From Candidatus Saganbacteria bacterium (GTDB lineage Bacteria; Margulisbacteria; WOR-1; O2-12-FULL-45-9; XYB2-FULL-48-7), in NCBI GenBank assembly GCA_020051815.1, contig JAGVQF010000022.1, positions 1 through 9,326 of the forward strand: a stretch of 9,326 nucleotides of DNA, written 5' to 3'. Position 1 is the first letter of the stretch, and each line of letters begins with the position of its first letter. Below, piece after piece: positions 1 through 5,050 of this stretch. Position numbers and translations under genes: made by a program. The notes beneath the pieces are model-generated. The model saw only the letters and a list, made by a program, of their open reading frames with translations. It made no database searches and had not been told where the DNA came from.

Positions 1-451
1 AGATGAGGTTTTTGGCCGGCCCGGGCATTGAGAGGAGGGCATCCTTCATGGCCAGGAGATCGAACGTGCCGCAATGCCTATACATTATTAATATAGCCGC
101 CACCAGAAAAGCGGTCCCGGCCTGCGTCATAACGATATAGATCGTCCCCGCCGCGACTGACTTTTCATTATCATGCTCAAAAAATATCAGTAAATATGAG
201 AGGAGCGACATCAACTCCCAGGCCAGCAGAAAGACGATCGCGTGCCGGGCGGAAACGACCAGCAGCATGACGGCAACAAAGCCGAGCCCGGCCAGCTGGC
301 CAAGCACCAATTTGCCGGCCGAGTGTTTGCCCTTGAGATAACCGAGAGAAAAGATGAACGAGGGGAGAGAGATCAGCAAAATTACGGTGACAAAAAACAG
401 TGAGAGCGGGTCAAAGAATAAGACGGGGCTAAGGCCAAAGAAGCCGTTCAT
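1..451 (-). CDS. hyfB: Hydrogenase-4 subunit B-like proton-translocating membrane protein, N-terminal part
   Basis: The first 150 residues are visible; the gene runs off the left edge. It resembles the HyfB/HycC branch of the NuoL/NuoM antiporter-like subunits, which pump H+ or Na+ in membrane-bound [NiFe]-hydrogenase (group 4) complexes. Hydrophobic segments lie at about residues 10-38, 48-67, 71-91 and 101-124. The second to last of these carries WELMSLLSY, with the conserved membrane Glu79, and the last carries IYIVMTQAGTAF, both typical of this branch. DPLSLFF at 14-20 also fits. The start is well fixed: an in-frame TAA stop lies at 467-469, there is no other ATG in between, and AGAGGAG sits 4 nt upstream. 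Oddly, family members usually have one or two helices before the DPLS segment, and these are absent here. It could also be another antiporter-like subunit (Nuo or Mrp type). The family is seen from motifs; the hydrogenase role is inferred. Confidence 0.75.
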   Translation of the reverse strand, partial: MNGFFGLSPVLFFDPLSLFFVTVILLISLPSFIFSLGYLKGKHSAGKLVLGQLAGLGFVAVMLLVVSARHAIVFLLAWELMSLLSYLLIFFEHDNEKSVAAGTIYIVMTQAGTAFLVAAILIMYRHCGTFDLLAMKDALLSMPGPAKNLI

Positions 452-471
452 TGATCTCCTCTCTTTTTACC

Positions 472-500
472 AATTTACATCACTGAACTAGCTTTGTCAA
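472..500 (-). promoter_or_regulatory. Sigma-70-like promoter of the hyfB-like gene
   Basis: On the minus strand, a perfect -35 TTGACA (495-500) is separated by exactly 17 bp from TAAATT (472-477). A transcript would start near 465 and carry a short leader with the AGAGGAG ribosome binding site (456-462) just before the ATG at 451. The promoter sits immediately after the lipoprotein stop codon (506-508), so the hydrogenase-type operon probably has its own promoter. Confidence 0.7.
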
Positions 501-505
501 ATTTG

Positions 506-1036
506 CTATAGCTTTATCGCCCACCAGTAGAGATCATAGCGCCCCGAAGTGACAGCGCTGTCAAGCATCCCGGCTTTAACCGCCATGGCTTTGATCGTTT
601 TCGAAACTTCGATCAAAAACGAGGCGGCATAAAGAGTTGAGCCGGTTGAGGGAGTCGAGCCGTCGAGGGTGTAGTAGATCTCGGCTCCGGCGGTCGCGCA
701 TTCGAAAGTTATGAGAAGAGAATCGGCCTCATAGGAGCCCGGGACTGGCGCAAAAGTCGGCGCCGCAACCGTAGCCAGAGTCGTGGTCGTCGAGGCGGTT
801 GAAGTTGTGGTGCTGGTGCCGAGCGTGGTCGTCGTCGTTATTAAAAATCCCGGTGGGGAGATCGCTCCCGGCAAAGTCGTGGTCGTCGTACCTGCTCCAC
901 CGGCCATAGTTGTTGAAGTGGAAATACCGCCGGGGGTTGTCGTGGTCGTCACGGTCGGATCGTCAACCTTTTGGCCGCAGCCGGGGGCCAAAATAGCCAA
1001 GAAAACGACCCCGATCACAAGGACAAATCTTTTCAT
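506..1036 (-). CDS. Thr-rich lipoprotein with chitobiase C-terminal-like (CHB_HEX_C_1) domain
   Basis: This is a 176-residue probable lipoprotein. Residues 1-20 form a signal peptide: basic MKR, a hydrophobic stretch, then LAPGC with Cys20 as the candidate lipidation site. The lipobox is not ideal, with Ala at -3. Residues 27-90 are a low-complexity linker with repeated runs of four to five Thr mixed with Gly and Pro, likely extended and possibly glycosylated. Residues 93-169 match the CHB_HEX_C_1 pattern, a small immunoglobulin-like fold, with PVPGSYEADS, the hallmark YYTLDGSTP (121-129), and TIKAMAVKAG. Such domains are usually appended to secreted carbohydrate-active or surface proteins; here no catalytic domain is present, so the role is unknown. 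The ATG at 1036 is preferred over an in-frame GTG at 1054, because a promoter-like -10 (1045-1050) lies between them. The gene is divergent from typA. Confidence 0.8.
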   Translation of the reverse strand: MKRFVLVIGVVFLAILAPGCGQKVDDPTVTTTTTPGGISTSTTMAGGAGTTTTTLPGAISPPGFLITTTTTLGTSTTTSTASTTTTLATVAAPTFAPVPGSYEADSLLITFECATAGAEIYYTLDGSTPSTGSTLYAASFLIEVSKTIKAMAVKAGMLDSAVTSGRYDLYWWAIKL

Positions 1037-1044
1037 TTGGCCCA

Positions 1045-1073
1045 AGTTTAGCACAACAATGCTATAATGGAAA
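1045..1073 (-). promoter_or_regulatory. Extended -10 promoter of the lipoprotein gene
   Basis: On the minus strand, TGC-TAAACT (-10 at 1045-1050) lies 8 nt before the ATG at 1036. TTTCCA (1068-1073, four of six matches to the -35 consensus) stands 17 bp upstream of it. No Shine-Dalgarno sequence is present, so the transcript should be leaderless or nearly so. The site overlaps the typA promoter on the other strand. The -10 is a weaker match than those of typA and trpC. Confidence 0.45.
1060..1068 (+). promoter_or_regulatory. Extended -10 promoter of typA, predicted leaderless
   Basis: TGC-TATAAT (TGn at 1060-1062, perfect -10 at 1063-1068) ends 6 nt before the typA ATG at 1075. Transcription normally begins about 7 nt after the -10, which would put the first base at or next to the A of the ATG. 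There is no good -35 at 16-18 bp spacing, which fits an extended -10 promoter, and there is no usable Shine-Dalgarno sequence. Confidence 0.6.
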
Positions 1074-1074
1074 T

Positions 1075-2880
1075 ATGACTAAGATAATTAATATCGCAAT
1101 TATCGCCCACGTCGACCACGGCAAGACCACCCTGACCGACCATCTCCTGCGCCAGGGGGGCGCCTTTGGCGAGCGCGACGAGATCACCGACCTGGCCATG
1201 GACTCGAACGAGCTCGAGCGCGAGCGCGGCATCACCATCTTGTCGAAGAACTGCTCCATCCGTTATAAAGACATCAAGCTCAATATCGTCGATACCCCCG
1301 GCCACGCCGACTTTGGCTCCGAAGTCGAGCGCGTGCTTAAGATGGTCGACAGCGTTCTCCTGCTGGTCGACGCCAAGGAAGGCCCGATGCCCCAGACCAA
1401 GTTCGTCCTTTCAAAGTCGCTCAGGCTGGGCCTGCGCCCCATTGTCGTCCTTAACAAGATCGATAAGGTCGAAAATTCGCCCAACCGGGTGCACCAGGCC
1501 GTCGACCTGATCTTCGACCTCTTCGTCAAGCTCGACGCGACCGATGAGCAGCTTGATTTCCCCATCGTCTACTCGATCTCGCGCGAAGGGGTCGCCATGA
1601 AAGAGCTGACCGACGAGCGCAAAGATCTCGGCCCGCTCTTTGACGCGATCTTGGCGCACGTTAAGCCCTACCCCGACAAGAGCGCCTCGCCGCTCCAGCT
1701 GCAGGTCACCAACCTGGCTTACGACGATTATGTCGGCCGGATCGCCATCGGGCGCGTGACCGGCGGCACGCTGGAAAAGAACATGAACATCGTGGTCTGC
1801 CGGCGTGACGGCTCGATCCAGCCCGGCAAGATCAGCAAACTTTCGATCTATGAAGGGATGAAACAGCTGGAGGTCCAATCGGTCGAATGCGGCGATATCG
1901 CCGCCGTGGCCGGCATCACCGATATCACGATCGGCGAAACGATCTGCCTGGCCGACAACCCCCTGCCAATGACACTGCTGCAGATCGATGAGCCGACGCT
2001 CAACATGGAGTTTCTGGTCAACGATGCGCCTTTCGCCGGGCGCGAAGGCAAATACGTGACCAACCGCCACCTGCGTGAGCGGCTTGACCGCGAACTCCAG
2101 ACCAACGTCGGCTTGAAAGTCGAAGATATGGGCGGCGCGGAAGGGTTCCGAGTCTCCGGCCGCGGCGAACTCCACCTCTCGATCCTGCTCGAGCAGATGC
2201 GCCGCGAGGGCTATGAGGTCCAGGTTTCGCAACCGAAAGTCATTTTCAAAACCATCCACAGCGAACAGATGGAGCCGGTCGAGCAGGCGATCATCACGGT
2301 GCCGGACGAATTTGCCGGCGGGGTGATCGAGAGCTTGGGCAAACGCCGCGGCGAGATGCAGGAGATGTCATCCAAGAACGGTACGACGACCCTCGTCTAC
2401 ATGGTGCCGACCCGCGGACTGCTCGGCTTTCGGGCCGCTTTTATCATGGACACCAAGGGCGAAGGATTGCTGCACCACGCCTTCTCGCGCTACGAGCGGA
2501 TGAAGGGCGATATTAGTAAGCGCCAGAATGGTGTCCTCGTTTCTGGTAACCGGGGCAAGACCGCCTCCTACGCGCTCGACAACCTGCAGGACCGGGCCAA
2601 GCTGTTCATCGGGCCGGGAGTAGAAGTTTATGAGGGGATGATCGTGGGCGAGAACGCCCGCAGTATGGACATGACTGTCAACCCGACCAAGGAAAAGAAA
2701 CAGACCAACATCCGCTCGGCCGGCGCCGATGAAGCAATTAAATTAACACCGCCGATCCGGCTGACACTTGAGCAAGCGCTCGAATTTATCGACGAAGACG
2801 AACTGGTCGAGGTGACGCCGCTCAACATCCGCTTGAGGAAGAAACTGCTGACCGAGAACGAACGGTCAAGGAACAGATAA
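1075..2880 (+). CDS. typA: Ribosome-associated translational GTPase TypA/BipA
   Basis: This 601-residue protein is the usual length for TypA/BipA, an EF-G/LepA-like GTPase that binds the 70S ribosome and helps 50S assembly and growth under stress or at low temperature. All GTPase motifs are visible: G1 AHVDHGKT (11-18), switch-I RGIT (51-54), G3 DTPGH (73-77) and G4 NKID (127-130). The C-terminal half has family signatures such as [20 protein letters not shown] and [11 protein letters not shown], and the family-specific C-terminal domain, including [25 protein letters not shown] sequence, is complete. The gene is visibly G+C-rich compared with the abiE genes downstream. It ends 8 bp from the stop of abiEii, which points the other way, and no terminator hairpin is visible in that gap. 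Confidence 0.97.
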   Translation: MTKIINIAIIAHVDHGKTTLTDHLLRQGGAFGERDEITDLAMDSNELERERGITILSKNCSIRYKDIKLNIVDTPGHADFGSEVERVLKMVDSVLLLVDAKEGPMPQTKFVLSKSLRLGLRPIVVLNKIDKVENSPNRVHQAVDLIFDLFVKLDATDEQLDFPIVYSISREGVAMKELTDERKDLGPLFDAILAHVKPYPDKSASPLQLQVTNLAYDDYVGRIAIGRVTGGTLEKNMNIVVCRRDGSIQPGKISKLSIYEGMKQLEVQSVECGDIAAVAGITDITIGETICLADNPLPMTLLQIDEPTLNMEFLVNDAPFAGREGKYVTNRHLRERLDRELQTNVGLKVEDMGGAEGFRVSGRGELHLSILLEQMRREGYEVQVSQPKVIFKTIHSEQMEPVEQAIITVPDEFAGGVIESLGKRRGEMQEMSSKNGTTTLVYMVPTRGLLGFRAAFIMDTKGEGLLHHAFSRYERMKGDISKRQNGVLVSGNRGKTASYALDNLQDRAKLFIGPGVEVYEGMIVGENARSMDMTVNPTKEKKQTNIRSAGADEAIKLTPPIRLTLEQALEFIDEDELVEVTPLNIRLRKKLLTENERSRNR

Positions 2881-2888
2881 AATTTCCG

Positions 2889-3602
2889 CTAAACATATCT
2901 TTTTATTTCGGATATCAACACGCTTCTGAAACCTTTAATGATCCGTTGATGGCTTTGAGGCAGAAACTCGCCCAATTCTTTTTTGAAATCAACTTTGGTC
3001 TCTTCTACAATAGGCAGAATCCGCCGGAGCACTGCCTTTTCCGGCAGTAGATTTGAGCGCAGCATATAATAAAGATCAAAAAAGTCTCTCGGCTTTTTCC
3101 GCTCGAGCAAGGCCGCTACCTTTTCCGAGATCAGCTCCTCTCTTTTCAGCGCCATGAGCGTATACGTATCGATATAGGGATTTTCCACCACGATCAATTC
3201 CCCGCTCGGTCTTTTCTTTCGGGCGGAGATCTCGATCAAGACGCCAAACTTATGCCTGCCGATCTCAACTTTTAATCTGCACAGAAAGCCGCCGGTGGTC
3301 TTGGTTGACTCCTCCAATTCAACCCGCAGCCCCTCCTGGTCGAGCCTGATCATGGTTTCCTGCAGGAGGTCTTCGATCGTTTTCTGGTGGATTATCGGAG
3401 TTGAAAAATCAAGATACTCGGAAAACCGGGGACTTTTGTAAAGGATCCTCAAGGCCGTACCGCCTTTAAACAGGATCGCCTCGGACTTTTCCTGGGCATA
3501 AAAATAATTCAGGAACAGATTCTGCGCGTATTCCCGCGCGACATTGATGAAACTGCCTTGTATTTTAGTTGCCAGTTCATTAAGCTGCTGTTCGGATAAC
3601 AT
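2889..3602 (-). CDS. abiEii: AbiEii/AbiGii-family nucleotidyltransferase toxin
   Basis: This 237-residue protein is the toxin partner of an AbiE-type system. The family (DUF1814) belongs to the MNT-like nucleotidyltransferases and can block growth or phage multiplication, with some members modifying tRNA ends. Visible signatures are FKGGTALRILY (45-55), RFSEYLDFS (59-67), a later IEIS strand (123-126), and the C-terminal block EKVAALLERKKPRDFFDLYY (160-179). The catalytic metal motif is normally DxD (commonly RFSEDLDF), but here the first Asp is Tyr63 and only Asp65 remains, so activity may be reduced or of a variant kind. The start overlaps the end of abiEi by 23 bp and is preceded by TGGGGGAAAG, pointing to coupled translation. 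The gene is more A+T-rich than typA, which suggests acquisition. Confidence 0.9.
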   Translation of the reverse strand: MLSEQQLNELATKIQGSFINVAREYAQNLFLNYFYAQEKSEAILFKGGTALRILYKSPRFSEYLDFSTPIIHQKTIEDLLQETMIRLDQEGLRVELEESTKTTGGFLCRLKVEIGRHKFGVLIEISARKKRPSGELIVVENPYIDTYTLMALKREELISEKVAALLERKKPRDFFDLYYMLRSNLLPEKAVLRRILPIVEETKVDFKKELGEFLPQSHQRIIKGFRSVLISEIKRYV

Positions 3603-4176
3603 CTTTCCCCCATTTCACCAATTTGGGCACCTCAAAAAGTGATAAATACGACAATAATTTGTCGCGCTTGACGCCCTTAAGGCGCAGCCGGTCATTTAAA
3701 CTCTTCTTTTTCAAAAACACATAATAAAAATAATCCGCCAGCGTTTTCTCCTTATCCGCCAGCAGAACACTATCCTCCCCGATCCTCGTTAATTTATAAC
3801 CGGTATAAGCCGATTTTTTTATCCGGTGATAGCTGAATAATTGATCGCCCGCCCTAAAGTTCTTGGTGGTTTTTGTGGTCGCCGAAGTAAAGCTGTAAAC
3901 CGTTTCGGGGATGAGGCCATGATACGAAAGCGCCGTTTCAAAAGAAATGTAAGACGGCTCATATAATTTGTTGGCGATCAGGTAGCCCGATGGGTAATTT
4001 AGCTTGAGGGCATACACCCCACCCTTAAGCCTGACCAGGACGCCCTTCTTGGTGTATCTTTCCAAAAGCTGCTGCGCGGCGGAGCTCGATCCTCCCAGCA
4101 GGCGCCTAAATTCAAGACGGGAAAAGACCTTCAGCCGGCTTTCTTTTATTCTATTTTGTATTTCAACCAGTTTCAT
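3580..4176 (-). CDS. abiEi: AbiEi-family antitoxin and transcriptional autorepressor
   Basis: This protein has 198 residues from the ATG at 4176. The N-terminus (about 1-56) looks like a winged helix: VFSRLEFRRLLG, a helix with SSSAAQQLLERYTKKG, then VRLKGGVYAL. The remainder carries AbiEi hallmarks: YISFETALSYHGLIPE, TSATTKTTKNF, and ADKEKTLADYFYY. In studied AbiE systems this protein represses its own promoter and prevents toxicity of AbiEii. An upstream in-frame ATG at 4218 would add 14 residues, but it lies on the -35 box, so 4176 is chosen. A consensus promoter and palindrome precede the start, and no Shine-Dalgarno sequence is seen. The 23-bp overlap with abiEii marks a two-gene operon. 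Confidence 0.88.
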   Translation of the reverse strand: MKLVEIQNRIKESRLKVFSRLEFRRLLGGSSSAAQQLLERYTKKGVLVRLKGGVYALKLNYPSGYLIANKLYEPSYISFETALSYHGLIPETVYSFTSATTKTTKNFRAGDQLFSYHRIKKSAYTGYKLTRIGEDSVLLADKEKTLADYFYYVFLKKKSLNDRLRLKGVKRDKLLSYLSLFEVPKLVKWGKDVIRTAA

Positions 4177-4179
4177 TTT

Positions 4180-4197
4180 TCTATCACATATGATAGA
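4180..4197. promoter_or_regulatory. Palindromic operator over the abiE -10 box
   Basis: The plus strand reads TCTATCACATATGATAGA, an inverted repeat with 7-bp arms (TCTATCA/TGATAGA) and a 4-bp centre. It completely covers the -10 box and the predicted start site. Known AbiEi proteins bind inverted repeats in their own promoter, so this is the likely autorepression site. Binding here is inferred. Confidence 0.65.
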
Positions 4198-4218
4198 TAT
4201 TAGAAACGGCCTTGTCAA
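4190..4218 (-). promoter_or_regulatory. Promoter of the abiEi-abiEii operon
   Basis: On the minus strand, a perfect TTGACA (4213-4218) is followed after 17 bp by TATCAT (4190-4195, five of six). The predicted start falls near 4182, leaving a leader of only about 5-8 nt before the ATG at 4176 and no ribosome binding site. Confidence 0.75.
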
Positions 4219-4233
4219 GCGCCCAAGTGCTAT

Positions 4234-4317
4234 TTAGCCTATTTTGCCGCCGCCCGGCAATTCGATCGTAAAGGTACTTCCCTGGCCAATCGTAGATTTG
4301 GAGACCTCGCGAAAGCT
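4234..4317 (-). pseudogene. Remnant of a sensor histidine kinase C-terminus
   Basis: Read on the minus strand from 4317, 27 codons end in TAA at 4234-4236. The peptide contains EVSKSTIGQGSTFTIELP, which fits the last motif of the HATPase domain of histidine kinases (S-x-G-x-G-S-T-F-x-I-x-LP). There is no start codon, and upstream the frame runs out of phase into ybaB, so the rest of the kinase is gone. The remnant begins at the ybaB stop and ends 16 bp before the abiE -35 box, suggesting a deletion or insertion at this spot. The match is made from memory of the motif. Confidence 0.55.
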
Positions 4318-4609
4318 ACATCCCCGGCAGCAGCCCGCCCATCCCACCGGTTAAACCCTGCATCATCTTAGCCGCTTCGACTTTGGCCGAGCGCAGAGCT
4401 TTGTTCGCCGCTTCTTTGACCAGGCCTTCCGCCCGAACAATGCTCACTTCCGGCGGGATCTTGATCTCGAGGATATCCATCTCACCGTTAACGACCACTT
4501 TAACGCCGCCCGCCTCGCCTTCGCACTTAACCTTCCCCATGGCATCCTTCATCTTTTTAGCCTGCTTGATCATCTCTCCCATTTTCCCCAAATTTCCGAA
4601 CATGTTCAT
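4316..4609 (-). CDS. ybaB: YbaB/EbfC-family nucleoid-associated protein
   Basis: This 97-residue protein is typical in size for YbaB/EbfC, small dimeric DNA-binding proteins of the nucleoid. Visible features are the N-terminal MNMFGNLGKMGEMIKQAKKM helix, the central GVKVVVNGEMDILEIKIPPE strand region, and a Gly/Met-rich tail, GGMGGLLPGM. The start is supported by a strong Shine-Dalgarno AGGAGGA (4616-4622) 6 nt upstream, which lies in phase with the 7-bp repeat array behind it. ybaB commonly sits next to recR, but not here. It is the last intact gene of the minus-strand run that begins at trpC, 59 bp after the HIT gene. Confidence 0.93.
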   Translation of the reverse strand: MNMFGNLGKMGEMIKQAKKMKDAMGKVKCEGEAGGVKVVVNGEMDILEIKIPPEVSIVRAEGLVKEAANKALRSAKVEAAKMMQGLTGGMGGLLPGM

Positions 4610-4622
4610 ACTAAATCCTCCT

Positions 4623-4664
4623 GATTTCTGATTTCTATTTTCTACTCACTACTCTCTACTCACT
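4623..4664. repeat. Heptameric tandem array upstream of ybaB (6 units)
   Basis: Six degenerate 7-bp units on the plus strand all end in CT: GATTTCT twice, ATTTTCT, ACTCACT, ACTCTCT, ACTCACT. The next unit in phase (4616-4622, TCCTCCT) is the complement of the ybaB Shine-Dalgarno sequence. The array fills nearly all of the gap between the HIT stop and ybaB. Confidence 0.75.
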
Positions 4665-4668
4665 AAAC

Positions 4669-5007
4669 TCACCCTGGCGGCCAACTAAACTCCCTGCCGC
4701 CCAAAATATGAACGTGCAAATGATGGACGGCCATCCCGGCCGCCCGCCCCGTATTGATCACCGTGCGGAAGCCGCTCTTATCGAGCCCCTTTTCGGCCGC
4801 GATCTTGTTCACGATCTTAAAAATATCGGCCAGCACCGAATGATCCTTGACGTCGGAGAGCGTCGCCACGTGCGTTTTTGGAATGACCAGAATATGCACC
4901 GGCGCCTGCGGCGCGATGTCGTTAAACGCAAAGACCTTGTCGTCTTCATAGACAACACTGCTCGGGATCTCTTTATTCGCTATTTTACAGAAAAGACAGT
5001 CTTTCAT
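4669..5007 (-). CDS. HIT-family (Hint/PKCI-like) purine nucleotide hydrolase
   Basis: This 112-residue protein matches the usual length of bacterial Hint proteins, which hydrolyse AMP- or GMP-linked phosphoramidates and related nucleotide conjugates. It shows CLFCKI (4-9, the CxxC zinc ligand half), PSSVVYEDD, FNDIAPQAPVHILVIPKTH, and the catalytic triad region HHLHVHILGGR with the H-x-H-x-H pattern; the sequence ends REFSWPPG as usual. The exact substrate cannot be read from the sequence. No clear Shine-Dalgarno precedes the ATG, because the upstream 26 bp consist of a 7-bp repeat array. It lies between the NHL gene and ybaB on the same strand. Confidence 0.95.
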   Translation of the reverse strand: MKDCLFCKIANKEIPSSVVYEDDKVFAFNDIAPQAPVHILVIPKTHVATLSDVKDHSVLADIFKIVNKIAAEKGLDKSGFRTVINTGRAAGMAVHHLHVHILGGREFSWPPG

Positions 5008-5008
5008 A

Positions 5009-5050
5009 ATTCTTACTGCTTAATACTTACCACTTAGTACTTAATCCTTA
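5009..5050. repeat. Heptameric tandem array at the NHL/HIT junction (6 units)
   Basis: Six 7-bp units have the plus-strand form NNNCTTA (TAAGNNN on the coding strand), with the last four bases of every unit invariant; a seventh, ATTCTAC (5051-5057), is degenerate. The array supplies the stop codon and last codons of the NHL gene and the whole 5' flank of the HIT gene. Confidence 0.8.

Noticed and set aside
1034..1054. GTG at 1054 as the lipoprotein start
   Set aside because: It would place the start upstream of the -10 box at 1045-1050 and add residues before a normal lipoprotein signal MKRF.
783..1067. A 94-codon plus-strand frame rich in Val
   Set aside because: The Val runs are only the complement of the Thr-rich linker codons of the lipoprotein gene.
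1411..2259. A 282-codon open frame on the minus strand opposite typA
   Set aside because: It is antisense to a complete, strongly conserved GTPase whose G+C-rich codons keep the opposite strand open. The translation resembles no known family.
2881..2888. Terminator between typA and abiEii
   Set aside because: Only 8 bp separate the stop codons, and no inverted repeat with a T-run is visible.
4174..4218. ATG at 4218 as the abiEi start
   Set aside because: It lies on the perfect -35 box; the transcript would begin after it, and the family-like sequence starts at MKLVEIQ (4176).
4243..4260. Hairpin TTGCCG/CGGCAA as a terminator after ybaB
   Set aside because: The stem has only 6 bp and no T-run follows on either strand; it lies in codons of the kinase remnant.
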